Of a DNA stretch of 21,015 bases, positions 1 through 7,370 are shown in pieces. Numbering within the stretch: position 1 is the first letter of the stretch; each line of letters begins with the position of its first letter. The notes below the pieces were generated by a model. That model worked only from the letters and a program-made list of their open reading frames with translations, had not been told where the DNA came from and ran no database searches. Made by a program: the position numbers and the translations under genes. The stretch is taken from contig DAHVOH010000059.1 in assembly GCA_027318915.1 (NCBI GenBank), forward strand, positions 1-21,015, read 5' to 3'. This DNA comes from Clostridiales bacterium (GTDB taxonomy: Bacteria > Bacillota_E > Sulfobacillia > Sulfobacillales > JAIMBI01).

Positions 1-399
1 GACGTAGAAGCCGGGGTCCGTCCCCGCCGCCCACGCCCGGGCGCGGGCGACGGCCCGGGCGGTCGCGATGCGGGCCGCCGCCTCATCCACGGCGGCCAAC
101 GTCCGCCAGGTGGTGGGCATCGACGCTAGGGCGCCAAAGACCGCCGGTTGCTGGCGGAACAGGTCGAGGTCGCTCAAGGTCGTAACCCCATCGGCCATTG
201 CCGTGGCCAGGTTGATGAACACGAGGCCACGATCGTGGCCTCGCTGCCGTTGCTTCGTCGGTTCCAGGGCCTCCGAGAGCCCCGCCGTTAAGCCGAGGGC
301 ATCGGCCAGATTGGACAGGAGGCGGGCGCCCGCATGGCTCACGATCCGGTCGCCGCCGAGGGCGACCTGGGGGCGGGGATGGAATGTGGTACGATGCAC
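1..399 (-). CDS. IS1380-family transposase, N-terminal part (runs off the left edge)
   Basis: Reading the minus strand from GTG at 399 gives 133 codons that run open to the window edge. The N-terminus has the layout I know from IS1380-family DDE transposases. It opens with a VALGGDRIVSHAG segment, followed by LLSNLADALGLTAGLSEAL. A basic stretch RQRGHDRG comes next, then LVFINLATAMADGVTTLSDLDLFRQ, a FGALASMPTTWRTL block, and an alanine/arginine-rich helix ending in RARAWAAGTDPGF. In this family the catalytic acidic residues lie further downstream, outside the window, so activity cannot be judged. The GTG start is supported by a GAGAGGGAGGG ribosome binding site about ten bases upstream. No gene is cut at the left of this fragment, so it may be an intact copy continuing leftwards. 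Family call by pattern recognition, fairly confident. Confidence 0.72.
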   Translation of the reverse strand, partial: MHRTTFHPRPQVALGGDRIVSHAGARLLSNLADALGLTAGLSEALEPTKQRQRGHDRGLVFINLATAMADGVTTLSDLDLFRQQPAVFGALASMPTTWRTLAAVDEAAARIATARAVARARAWAAGTDPGFYV

Positions 400-446
400 G
401 TACGAAGTGCCCTCCCTCTCCCGGAAAATGGGGACCTGACAATCCC

Positions 447-457
447 ATTATCCCAGA
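447..457 (-). promoter_or_regulatory. Candidate extended -10 promoter for the transposase
   Basis: On the minus strand TGG-GATAAT (positions 457 down to 447) matches an extended -10 element, with 5 of 6 bases of the hexamer conserved. It would place the transcript start near 440, about 40 bases before the GTG start at 399. No convincing -35 element is visible. Confidence 0.35.
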
Positions 458-470
458 CGGGGCGGGCCTT

Positions 471-484
471 TCCGCGCTTTTAGG
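471..484 (-). mobile_element. Candidate terminal inverted repeat of the IS1380-type element
   Basis: Reading inward on the minus strand from 484, the sequence CCTAAAAGCGCGGA begins with CCTA. Ends of IS1380-family elements often begin this way (the ISEcp1 end starts CCTAG). It lies 85 bases upstream of the transposase start, a usual distance. The matching end would be beyond the left edge, so the assignment cannot be confirmed here. Confidence 0.25.
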
Positions 485-818
485 ACCCCAGATCCCGTGG
501 CCTTAGTGAAACAACGAGGCTAACCGTCGCGGCGGCGACCCCTGGACCGCCGGGCGAGGCGGTCGGTTCCCCATGGGCTCACGAGCCCGACTCCTTCGCC
601 TGGCAGCCTCTATATCCACTGCCCCCCACTCCCTACCGGTTGACATACGGTGTCCCCCACGGGCGCGCCGCCGCCGTCAACAAGCGGCAGATCTCGGACC
701 AGCGCGGGACCCCGCGAATTCCGTGGGTCGACGCTCGGGTGGCGGAGGGTTGACGGCCTCGTAGAAGCGCTTGCCAGCCTGCGGCACCGCCCCGCGGGAT
801 CCCCGTCCGGGCCGCGCT
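485..818. other. Stretch without a convincing gene, holding two short hairpins
   Basis: About 330 bases between the putative IS end and the acyltransferase stop show no reading frame with protein-like composition. Two inverted repeats lie close together. One is GACCGCC/GGCGGTC (545-551 with 558-564, 6-base loop). The other is GGGCT/AGCCC (575-579 with 584-588). Neither is followed by a T-run on either strand. An isolated TTGACA at 640-645 on the plus strand has no -10 element at the right distance. The stretch may be the eroded flank of an insertion or an untranslated tail of the acyltransferase transcript. Confidence 0.4.
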
Positions 819-1964
819 TCACTCGGGGGCGGCATCGGGCCGAGGCATCGGTCGTCTTGTCGGCGGGGTCCAACGTGTCTGTCCAATCAGATAAGGAGCG
901 ACCGGCGTGCGCCGCACCAGCCGGACAAAGGCGATACTGCCTAAGAGCGCGGCCGCGAAGGCGAACAGGCTCACGCCCCAAGGTCCGAGTCCGCCGGCAT
1001 GATGCCAGGCCCAAGTCGTCGCGGCATGGAGAATGACCATGTGCACCAAATAGATGCCGAACGACGCGTCGGCGACCACCAGAACCAGGGAAGACAGGCG
1101 CGGCCAGTGGCCGCGCTGCTCCTCGAACCAGGTTCCCGCGGCCAGAATGGCGCCCATGATCGCTGCCGTGTAAAATGGCGTCAGCGGCTGAAAGACGGTG
1201 GCTGCCGCCACCGGTGCCGTCCCGGCCCGTATGGCCAGGGCATAGACGACCGCCACCCCGGCCATGCCCAGCGGCGCCAGGACCAGAAGTCGGCGGCGGC
1301 GACGGACGGCCCACGCCCGCACGCTGGCCCACTCTTTGGCCGCCGACGCCCCGAGCGCAAAGTCAAACAAGTAGGTCACGAACAGCAACGGTGGCGCCGC
1401 CCACTCCTGACCATGCTGGGCCAGCGTGAATCCCGCCACCTGCATGGCGAAGGTTGAGCCCACCAAGAGCCAGGCGGGGACGCGGCGCTGGAGCAGAAGC
1501 CAGAGGGGCAGGAGCAGATAGAACTGGAACGTAATCACCAGGTAATAGAGATGCCCGTTGCCGGTCGGCAGGACCGCAAGCCAAGCGCCGCCGAACTGCG
1601 TGAGCGGCCAGATCGGGACCGTCATGGCCAAAAACACGGTGAGCCAAATCAGGTAGGGCACGCCGATGTTCAAAAACCGCTTGTGCACAAATCTGACATA
1701 GGGAAGCGGCTTGCCCTGATAGGCATACACCAGGACAAAGCCGGTGACCGCCATGAACACTTCGCGCCCAACCTGGAGCCAGAGTTGCACCAGACCTTCA
1801 CTGGCCGGCGCCGCCGCCTGGGCGCCAAACCGCACCGCATGGACCGCCACCACGGCCAGAATGGTGAGGGCGCGAGCCCAGTCCACCATGTAGACGTGGC
1901 GATTCGATGACAAAAGCCTGGGAGCCGCCGGAAACTCGGCGGGCGAACGGATGGTGCTGTCCAT
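819..1964 (-). CDS. Membrane acyltransferase, acyltransferase-3 family
   Basis: The 381-residue protein is almost wholly hydrophobic, with about ten membrane segments, as in the acyltransferase-3 family (OafA/NodX/WecH type). These enzymes move acyl groups onto sugars or lipids of the cell envelope. The first membrane segment carries the family motif VDWARALTILAVVAVHAVRF with the conserved His at residue 42. The segment that follows is VGREVFMAVTGFVLVY, where the family has a conserved Arg and a F(F/M)xxSGF-like element. A basic loop RFVHKRFLNIGVPYLIW follows at about residues 91-107. Length fits the usual 340-400. The ATG at 1964 has no clear ribosome binding site. Met26, just before the first membrane segment, is an alternative start, also without one. 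The gene stands alone, and the substrate cannot be deduced. Confidence 0.8.
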   Translation of the reverse strand: MDSTIRSPAEFPAAPRLLSSNRHVYMVDWARALTILAVVAVHAVRFGAQAAAPASEGLVQLWLQVGREVFMAVTGFVLVYAYQGKPLPYVRFVHKRFLNIGVPYLIWLTVFLAMTVPIWPLTQFGGAWLAVLPTGNGHLYYLVITFQFYLLLPLWLLLQRRVPAWLLVGSTFAMQVAGFTLAQHGQEWAAPPLLFVTYLFDFALGASAAKEWASVRAWAVRRRRRLLVLAPLGMAGVAVVYALAIRAGTAPVAAATVFQPLTPFYTAAIMGAILAAGTWFEEQRGHWPRLSSLVLVVADASFGIYLVHMVILHAATTWAWHHAGGLGPWGVSLFAFAAALLGSIAFVRLVRRTPVAPYLIGQTRWTPPTRRPMPRPDAAPE

Positions 1965-2085
1965 GGTTCACGACGCTACGCCCAATCCATTAAGTCCACG
2001 TCAACGTTCCCTGAACAAAAGCTGGAGAAACGCCGACGGCCCGGGCTCCGGACGCTTTGGGACTGGGCGGAGGGGGTCCGGTCCC

Positions 2086-2096
2086 TATGCTACACT
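2086..2096 (+). promoter_or_regulatory. Candidate extended -10 promoter for the MFS gene
   Basis: TGC-TACACT at 2088-2096 resembles an extended -10 element (4 of 6 bases of the hexamer). It lies about 100 bases upstream of the ATG at 2194. No good -35 is visible. This is the best promoter candidate in the divergent 1965-2193 spacer. Confidence 0.3.
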
Positions 2097-2193
2097 AGCC
2101 GTGCCGTAGTTCGCCGCCCCCCGCGCCCGTGCGGCCCCATGCGTCTTGGGAGTGGGCTCTTCGTCGGAACATTCGCGCCCAAGGGGGAAGGTC

Positions 2194-3435
2194 ATGGCCA
2201 GGAGCGGACTCTGGGCCCAGCGCGACTTTCTCAAGCTCTGGGGCGGTCAGAGCATCTCGGAGCTGGGTAGTTCCATCACCACCGTCGCCCTGCCGCTGAC
2301 GGCCGTCCTGCTCTTACACGCCGGCCCGTTGGCGATGGGCGTGCTGGGCGCGGCCCTGACGGCGCCGTTTTTGCTGGTCGGCCTCTTGGCGGGCGCTCTG
2401 GTGGACCAGGCGCCGCGGCGCACGCTCATGATCGGGGCCGACGCGGTGCGATTTCTGCTGCTCGGCGCGATTCCGGTCCTGCGCCTTGTCAATCGCCTGA
2501 CGCTGCCGGGCCTGGATGCGGACGCCTTTTTGATCGGCTGCATGACCGTCGTCTTTGACGTGGCCTACCAGTCCTACCTGCCCCGCCTCGTGCCCCGCGA
2601 CCTTCTGGTTCCCGCCAACTCGGCCCTGGAGGTCAGCCGCTCGGTCAGTCAGGTGGCCGGCCCGGGCCTCGGCGGCCTCTTGGTACAGGCCTTGTCCGCC
2701 CCCCTGGCACTGGGCGGCGACGCTCTGTCCTATGCCATCTCGGTGGCGTCTCTGCTCAGCATGCGCCACCGGGACGCGGCCCGGCCGCGATCTGCCGGAT
2801 CGCTCCGGGCCGACATCGCCGAAGGGCTGCGGGTGGTGGTGGGCAGTCCCCTGCTCCGCGCCATCGCCGGGTGCACGGCCACGGCCAATCTCTTCGGCAA
2901 CGTCATGATGGCGGTGGCCGTTCTCTTTATGGTCCATGGGCTTTCCTTCTCGCCCCTGGACTTGGGGGCCGTCTATGCCGTGGGCAGTATCGGCGCGGTG
3001 GTGGGAGCGACCGCCGCGGGACGCTTGGCCGGTCGCCGGGGGACCGGATCGACCATCATCCTGGGCAGCGTCGCCTCCGCCGCGTACGCGGTCGTGCTGG
3101 CCGCCACATCCGGTCCCCGGCTGGTGGCCCTCGGTCTGGTGGCGGCCGCCTCCTGTCTCGGCGGTTTCGGCAGTACGGTCTACAACATCAACCAGGTGAG
3201 TCTGCGCCAGGCCATCACGCCGGACCGGCTGATGGGGCGCATGAATGCAAGCATGCGGTTCATCGTCTGGGGCGTCATGCCGCTGGGCTCGCTCTTGGGC
3301 GGGTACCTGGGCGCCCACTGGGGCATTCGGCCCACGCTCATCCTGGGCGCGCTCGGCAGTCTGGCCGCTCCCCTATGGGTGTGGCGCTCACCGGTGCGGG
3401 CTCTGGTCCGCATCCCCGAGCATGCCGCCTCCTAG
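2194..3435 (+). CDS. MFS transporter, probable drug/metabolite exporter
   Basis: I place the start at ATG 2194 because AAGGGGGAAG lies at the right distance upstream. A longer frame opens at TTG 2146 but has no ribosome binding site. The resulting 413-residue protein begins FLKLWGGQSISELGSSITTVALP, the hallmark opening of the MFS_3 exporter subgroup (relatives of macrolide efflux MefA and enterobactin exporter EntS). About twelve membrane segments follow in two halves. The loop LVDQAPRRTLMIGADAVRF after segment 2 is the usual MFS motif A region. The motif YQSYLPRLVPRDLLVPANSALEVSRSVSQVAGPGLGG, typical of this subgroup, is present from about residue 125. The second half repeats the fold and has GQ-like INQVSLRQAITPDRLMGRMNASMRF. 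Substrate unknown. It converges with the molybdoenzyme gene, leaving 49 bases between stops. Confidence 0.85.
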   Translation: MARSGLWAQRDFLKLWGGQSISELGSSITTVALPLTAVLLLHAGPLAMGVLGAALTAPFLLVGLLAGALVDQAPRRTLMIGADAVRFLLLGAIPVLRLVNRLTLPGLDADAFLIGCMTVVFDVAYQSYLPRLVPRDLLVPANSALEVSRSVSQVAGPGLGGLLVQALSAPLALGGDALSYAISVASLLSMRHRDAARPRSAGSLRADIAEGLRVVVGSPLLRAIAGCTATANLFGNVMMAVAVLFMVHGLSFSPLDLGAVYAVGSIGAVVGATAAGRLAGRRGTGSTIILGSVASAAYAVVLAATSGPRLVALGLVAAASCLGGFGSTVYNINQVSLRQAITPDRLMGRMNASMRFIVWGVMPLGSLLGGYLGAHWGIRPTLILGALGSLAAPLWVWRSPVRALVRIPEHAAS

Positions 3436-3443
3436 CCCTTACC

Positions 3444-3515
3444 CGGTTCGTCCCGACCCGGGATCCCCCTCGGAACCGTTTCCGTCAGTCCGGGTCTCGG
3501 ACGACCGAGACCCGG
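3444..3515. terminator. Bidirectional hairpin region between convergent genes
   Basis: A perfect 11-bp stem CCGGGTCTCGG/CCGAGACCCGG with a 4-base loop occupies 3490-3515. A second, weaker pairing CGGTTC/GAACCG spans 3444-3478. The strong hairpin lies about 55 bases downstream of the MFS stop and overlaps the last nine codons of the convergent oxidoreductase gene. No T-run follows on either strand, so it is not a classical intrinsic terminator, though it could stop or stabilise both transcripts. Confidence 0.45.
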
Positions 3516-5506
3516 GTGCTGTAGAATGTCGCACCCCCGCCGCCGTCGGCCAACGCTTGGCTGGTGAGCTGATTGACGTTGGTGCCGCGCGCCTCGTGAT
3601 TCCAGCGCACAGCGTAGCTCACCACCGTGCCCGCCGGCGGCACATCGCTCTCCACCGCCTTGAGCCACGTGGCTCCCCGGTCGTTGAACACCCGCACCGT
3701 GTCCCCCGGCGCAATGTGCAGGCGCGCCAAGTCGTCCCGATGCATCAACAGCTCGGGCACCGGCCGCCGCACCTTCAGGCTGGCCACGTTGGCGAAGCTG
3801 GACTTGATCGTCTCGCGCACCGACGGCGTGATGAAGTGGAAGGGATGGCCGCCGTCGGCCTCGTCCGCATCCTCCTCGCCCGCGCCCGCCGCGGGCGGGG
3901 CCAGCCGCAGGCGACCGGACGGCGTCGGCACCGCCGTATCGACAAAGGGCCGCGCCTCCGGCGCCAGCCGCACCCGTTGGATCGGATGGGCGAGCAGACT
4001 CTCCAGCGTGATGCCGGCAAGCCACGGGTGTTCCGTCCTGAGCGCCGCCCGCATCAAGTCCTCGTCGCTCTCCCCGAGCGCCGGGTGGTTCAGGCCGAGC
4101 GCCCGCGCCAGCCGGCGAAAGAACTCCGGATTGGAGACGGCTTCACCGGGAGGCGGCACGGCGGGCCGATTGAGCTGAATATAGCGATGCCAGTAAGACG
4201 TGTGCAGATCCCACACTTCCATCGCCATGGCGGCCGGCAGGACAAAATCGGCATACCGGCAGGTGTCGGTCAGCATCTGTTCGTGGACGACGACGAACAG
4301 ATCCTCGCGGGCCAGACCCCGCAGCACGACCGCCTGATCGGGCGCCGTGGCGGCCGGGTTGGAATTGTAGACCACCAAGGCCTGCACCGGCGGGTTGTCC
4401 AAGGTCGTGAGCGCATCGCCCAGCTGCACCATGTTGATCGCCCGCGTCGGCCTAAGCGCCAGGTCGGGTCGAGTCAGCGCGGCCCAATTCAGGGGAAACG
4501 CGTCGCCGTTGCTGAGCAGATGGCCGCCGCCCACGTCGGCCGGCGACCCGGTGAGGAGGCTCAAGGCCGAAATGGCCCACACCACCCGCATGGACCGGCG
4601 CTGCCGCTGCACGCCGTAGCCGGTGCGGAAGAGCAGCGGCCGGACCGTGGCCAGACGCTCGGCCAGATCCGCCAAATCGCCCACGGCGATGCCCGTGGCG
4701 CGGCTGGTCCGATCGAGTGTCCAGCCGTCGACCTCCCGCCGATAGTCGTCCCAACCCTCGGTCCGCGCCGCCACGAACGCGGCCGCATAGCGCCCGCCCT
4801 CCACCAGCGCATGGCCGAGTCCCAACGCCAGCGCCAAGTCCGTGCCGGGTCGGGGTTGCAGATGACGATCAAAGCGGCGGGCCGTTTCGGTCCGAAGCGG
4901 ATCGATAGTCCAGATTTCCGCACCGGCCCGCCGCGCCTCCTCCAGCAGCGGCAGCTCGTGCACGTTGGTGGCCACCGGATTGGATCCCCAGAGGAGGATG
5001 AGCCGGGCGCGGGGAATGGTTTCGGGGTCGGGACCGAGCCGGGCGCCGTACACATAATCCAGGGCCGCCCCGGAAGCGGCGGTGCAAATGGTGCGCAGGA
5101 GCCGGCTTGCTCCCAACGCGTGAAAGACTCGCGCATCCATCGACTCCCCGGCCAAAATCCCCATGTTGCCGGCAAAGCTGTAGGGCAGCACCGCCTCGCC
5201 GCCAAAGCAGTCGATCACGGACCGCAGGCGCCCACCGATCTCGGCCAGCGCCTCCTCCCAGCTCACCCGTTCAAATGTCCCCGCGCCCTTGGGCCCGGTG
5301 CGTCGGAGTGGATAAAGCACGCGCTCCGGATGGTGGAGACGTTCCAGATACCGGTTGACCTTCAGACAGAGAAAGTCGCGCGTAAGGGGCTGGGCGGGAT
5401 CGGGACGAATGGCGGCAATCCGCCCGTCGACCACCCGCACCAACAGACCGCAGGTGTCGTAGCAGTCATGCGGGCAGACGCCATGCACCTCGGTGACCGC
5501 CCTCAC
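3485..5506 (-). CDS. Stand-alone molybdopterin oxidoreductase with N-terminal [4Fe-4S] site
   Basis: The 673-residue protein belongs to the DMSO-reductase/formate-dehydrogenase superfamily. An N-terminal cluster motif CPHDCYDTC gives Cys11, Cys15 and Cys19, with Cys47 in FLCLKVNRY as the fourth ligand. The molybdopterin domain follows, with WGSNPVATNVHE, the IDPLRTETA segment and the PGTDLALALGLGHAL segment typical of the family. Cys141 in TICTAASG is at the position expected for a molybdenum ligand. A C-terminal MopB_CT/ADC-like domain begins near HPFHFITPSVRETIKSS and has LARLHIAPGDTVRVFND. It resembles the uncharacterised cytoplasmic YoaE-like group: no Tat signal is seen and no electron-transfer subunit adjoins. 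The start is uncertain. GTG 5506 has its purine run directly abutting. GTG 5488 (codon 7) lies downstream of GGGGGTGAGGG and suits the predicted transcript start better. The substrate is unknown. Confidence 0.88.
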   Translation of the reverse strand: MRAVTEVHGVCPHDCYDTCGLLVRVVDGRIAAIRPDPAQPLTRDFLCLKVNRYLERLHHPERVLYPLRRTGPKGAGTFERVSWEEALAEIGGRLRSVIDCFGGEAVLPYSFAGNMGILAGESMDARVFHALGASRLLRTICTAASGAALDYVYGARLGPDPETIPRARLILLWGSNPVATNVHELPLLEEARRAGAEIWTIDPLRTETARRFDRHLQPRPGTDLALALGLGHALVEGGRYAAAFVAARTEGWDDYRREVDGWTLDRTSRATGIAVGDLADLAERLATVRPLLFRTGYGVQRQRRSMRVVWAISALSLLTGSPADVGGGHLLSNGDAFPLNWAALTRPDLALRPTRAINMVQLGDALTTLDNPPVQALVVYNSNPAATAPDQAVVLRGLAREDLFVVVHEQMLTDTCRYADFVLPAAMAMEVWDLHTSYWHRYIQLNRPAVPPPGEAVSNPEFFRRLARALGLNHPALGESDEDLMRAALRTEHPWLAGITLESLLAHPIQRVRLAPEARPFVDTAVPTPSGRLRLAPPAAGAGEEDADEADGGHPFHFITPSVRETIKSSFANVASLKVRRPVPELLMHRDDLARLHIAPGDTVRVFNDRGATWLKAVESDVPPAGTVVSYAVRWNHEARGTNVNQLTSQALADGGGGATFYSTRVSVVRDPD

Positions 5507-5519
5507 CCCCTGATCGGTT

Positions 5520-5525
5520 TTTATA
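5520..5525 (-). promoter_or_regulatory. Candidate -10 element for the molybdoenzyme gene
   Basis: The minus strand carries an AT-rich ACTAATATAAAA stretch, unusual in this GC-rich window, with TATAAA at 5525-5520. The transcript would start near 5513. That leaves almost no leader for GTG 5506 but about 25 bases for GTG 5488, favouring the shorter protein. No strong -35 is visible. Confidence 0.4.
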
Positions 5526-5578
5526 TTAGTCGCCGCGGGGCAGTCCGGAAAGCGGTGGCCCCGAGCCGCCCGCTTCCT

Positions 5579-5587
5579 TGGTATAAT
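5579..5587 (+). promoter_or_regulatory. Extended -10 promoter for the SLC13 permease gene
   Basis: TGG-TATAAT at 5579-5587 is a perfect extended -10 element. There is no good -35, as expected for this promoter class. The start of transcription would fall near 5594, leaving a leader of about 23 bases that holds the AGGAGGAGGGG ribosome binding site (5601-5611). Confidence 0.6.
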
Positions 5588-5616
5588 CGCCAGAGTTTTG
5601 AGGAGGAGGGGCCCGT

Positions 5617-7362
5617 TTGTTGCCCGTGCTCGAGGTTCTCGGCGTCCTGGCCCTCATCGGTGTCGCCAATCTCACCGAGCGTCTGGCCATTGAGGTGGCT
5701 GCCCTGCTGGGTTTGCTGATCCTGGTCGCACTGCGCGTCATTCCGGAAAGCCAGGCGTTGACCGGATTTTCCAACGACGCGGTGTGGCTGGTGGTGGGCA
5801 TGATGGTGGTCGCGGCCGGCATCCGCAAGAGCGGGCTCATGGCCCGCTTGGCCGACCTGTTGACGCGGGGCGCCCAGGGCTCGGCGCGCCGGCTGAAGGT
5901 CGGCCTGACCCTGGCCGGCGCCTTGACCGGCGCGCTGCTGGAGTCGACCGGGGCCGTCACCGCCCTCATCCCCGTGGTGGCCACCACCGTGCGCCGACTG
6001 CGGCGACCCGCCCAGAACTTTTACGTCACCCTGGCCCTGGGTGCCATGGCCGGCGGTCTCATGACCCTCATCGGCACCAGCGGCAACATCGTCGCCAATG
6101 CGGCCCTGATTCGCCTGGGCCAGCGGCCGCTCGGTTTTTTCGAGCTGCTGCCGCTGGGACTGGGATTTCTCGCCGTGGCTCTGGTCTACGCCGTGGCCGC
6201 CCGGCCCAGCCCGGCCGCCGATGGACCGGGCCGGTTCTTGGACGTGCGCCAATACGTCGGCGAGGTGCACATCCCGGCCACGAGCCCGTTGGTCAGCCAA
6301 CAGCTGGCCGACATTTCCCTCTTTCGCCACTACGGCGTGGACGTGGTGGAAGTGGAACGGCAGGGTCGACGTTTGGCGGCCGGGCCCGCCACGCGCCTCG
6401 AAGCCGATGACCGCCTGCTGGTGTCGGCGCCGGCCGCCGAGCATCTCCGCTGGTCGGAGATGGGCGGATTGGAGCCGGTGGGGCAAGACCTCCTCGCGGC
6501 CGATGCGGAACTGCTCGCCCAACAGGCCGGCGAAATCATGCTGCCTCCGGGGTCCCCGTGGCTGGGACGAAGTCCCCAGGACCTGCACCTCCGTCAGCAG
6601 GGCGTGCAGCTGCTGGCCATCTGGCGGCAAGGAGCACCGGTCCGGGGGCGGCTGGCCTCCACGCGGTTCCGGGCCGGCGACCTCCTGTTGGTGACGGGTT
6701 TGCCCGACACCCTGGGCCGTCTGGAAGCGACCGAGGTGGTGGTGCCTATCGGCGACCGCCAATCGCTGCCGGCGCCGGCCCGGCAGGCCTGGAAGGCGTT
6801 GGCGCCTTTGGCGCTGTTTCTGTTTCTGGCCATCAGCGGCATCGCCAATCTGGGCGTCGCCGCGCTGGCCGGGGCGGCGCTGGCGCTTTCCAGCGGCGTC
6901 CTCACGCCGCAGGAGGCCTACGCGGCGGTCGAGTGGCGGGTGGCCATCCTGCTGGGCGCCGTCCTGCCCGTGGCGGCCACCGTTTCCACCACCGGCATCG
7001 CCGGGCGGGTCGCCGTGTTTCTCGCCCACGGGGTCGGGCAGAACCCGCCGCTCACCGTGATCGCCATTTTCCTGCTGGGCGCGCTGATGACCCAGGTGGT
7101 GTCCAACATCGCCACCGCGGCGCTGCTCACGCCGGTGGCCGTCCAGGTGGCCCATGCGGCCGGGATGCCGGTGCATGCGTTGGTGGTCACCCTGCTGGCG
7201 GCGCTGATGATGACGCCGGTGACGGGAGCGGCCAATAAGCCCGCGCTGCTGGTGATGAGCCAGGGCCTTCGCCAGCGCGACTACTGGACGTGGGGGCTCG
7301 TGCCGAGCCTCGCCGGGGCGGCCGTGACCGTGCTGTTGGTGCTCGCCATCTGGCGGCCCTGA
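5617..7362 (+). CDS. SLC13/DASS-type permease with two internal TrkA_C domains
   Basis: The 581-residue protein starts with TTG at 5617, five bases after a very strong AGGAGGAGGGG site; TTG 5620 is the only near alternative. Two membrane halves flank a soluble insert. The first half (residues 1-195) has the family re-entrant motif LLESTGAVTALIPV (from 107) and LIGTSGNIVAN (151-161). The insert (about 207-370) contains two TrkA_C/RCK_C-like domains, seen in DVRQYVGEVHIPATSPLVSQQLADI and in PGSPWLGRSPQDLHLRQQGVQLLAIWRQG. Each ends in RAGDLLLVTG-type or EADDRLLVSA-type strands. The second half (385-581) has the matching motif TQVVSNIATAALLTPVAV. This architecture is common in bacterial SLC13 permeases of unsettled substrate (sulfate, dicarboxylate or other anions, Na+- or H+-coupled). 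The gene ends 8 bases from the convergent kdpD stop. Confidence 0.86.
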   Translation: MLPVLEVLGVLALIGVANLTERLAIEVAALLGLLILVALRVIPESQALTGFSNDAVWLVVGMMVVAAGIRKSGLMARLADLLTRGAQGSARRLKVGLTLAGALTGALLESTGAVTALIPVVATTVRRLRRPAQNFYVTLALGAMAGGLMTLIGTSGNIVANAALIRLGQRPLGFFELLPLGLGFLAVALVYAVAARPSPAADGPGRFLDVRQYVGEVHIPATSPLVSQQLADISLFRHYGVDVVEVERQGRRLAAGPATRLEADDRLLVSAPAAEHLRWSEMGGLEPVGQDLLAADAELLAQQAGEIMLPPGSPWLGRSPQDLHLRQQGVQLLAIWRQGAPVRGRLASTRFRAGDLLLVTGLPDTLGRLEATEVVVPIGDRQSLPAPARQAWKALAPLALFLFLAISGIANLGVAALAGAALALSSGVLTPQEAYAAVEWRVAILLGAVLPVAATVSTTGIAGRVAVFLAHGVGQNPPLTVIAIFLLGALMTQVVSNIATAALLTPVAVQVAHAAGMPVHALVVTLLAALMMTPVTGAANKPALLVMSQGLRQRDYWTWGLVPSLAGAAVTVLLVLAIWRP

Positions 7363-7370
7363 CTCGTGCC

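Noticed and set aside
68..439. Plus-strand open frame over the transposase
   Set aside because: Composition is Arg/Ser/Pro-rich shadow; the minus strand reads a recognisable IS1380 transposase.
677..886. 69-codon minus-strand frame across the acyltransferase stop
   Set aside because: The stretch KRFYEAVNPPPPERRPTEF looks faintly protein-like, but no ribosome binding site or recognised family supports it.
610..1332. Minus-strand open frame entering the acyltransferase gene in another frame
   Set aside because: Its sequence is a Gly/Arg-rich shadow without any family pattern, while the overlapping frame is a clear membrane acyltransferase.
2146..2193. Upstream TTG start for the MFS gene
   Set aside because: No ribosome binding site, and the extra 16 residues are hydrophilic and unlike the family. 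ATG 2194 has a good site.
3245..5719. Very long plus-strand open frame (824 codons) antisense to the molybdoenzyme
   Set aside because: Its residues are dominated by Arg, Gly, His and Gln, as expected for the antisense of a GC-rich gene. It has no domain and no ribosome binding site.
5521..7176. 551-codon minus-strand frame over the SLC13 permease
   Set aside because: Gly/Gln/His/Arg-rich antisense shadow of a clear transporter.
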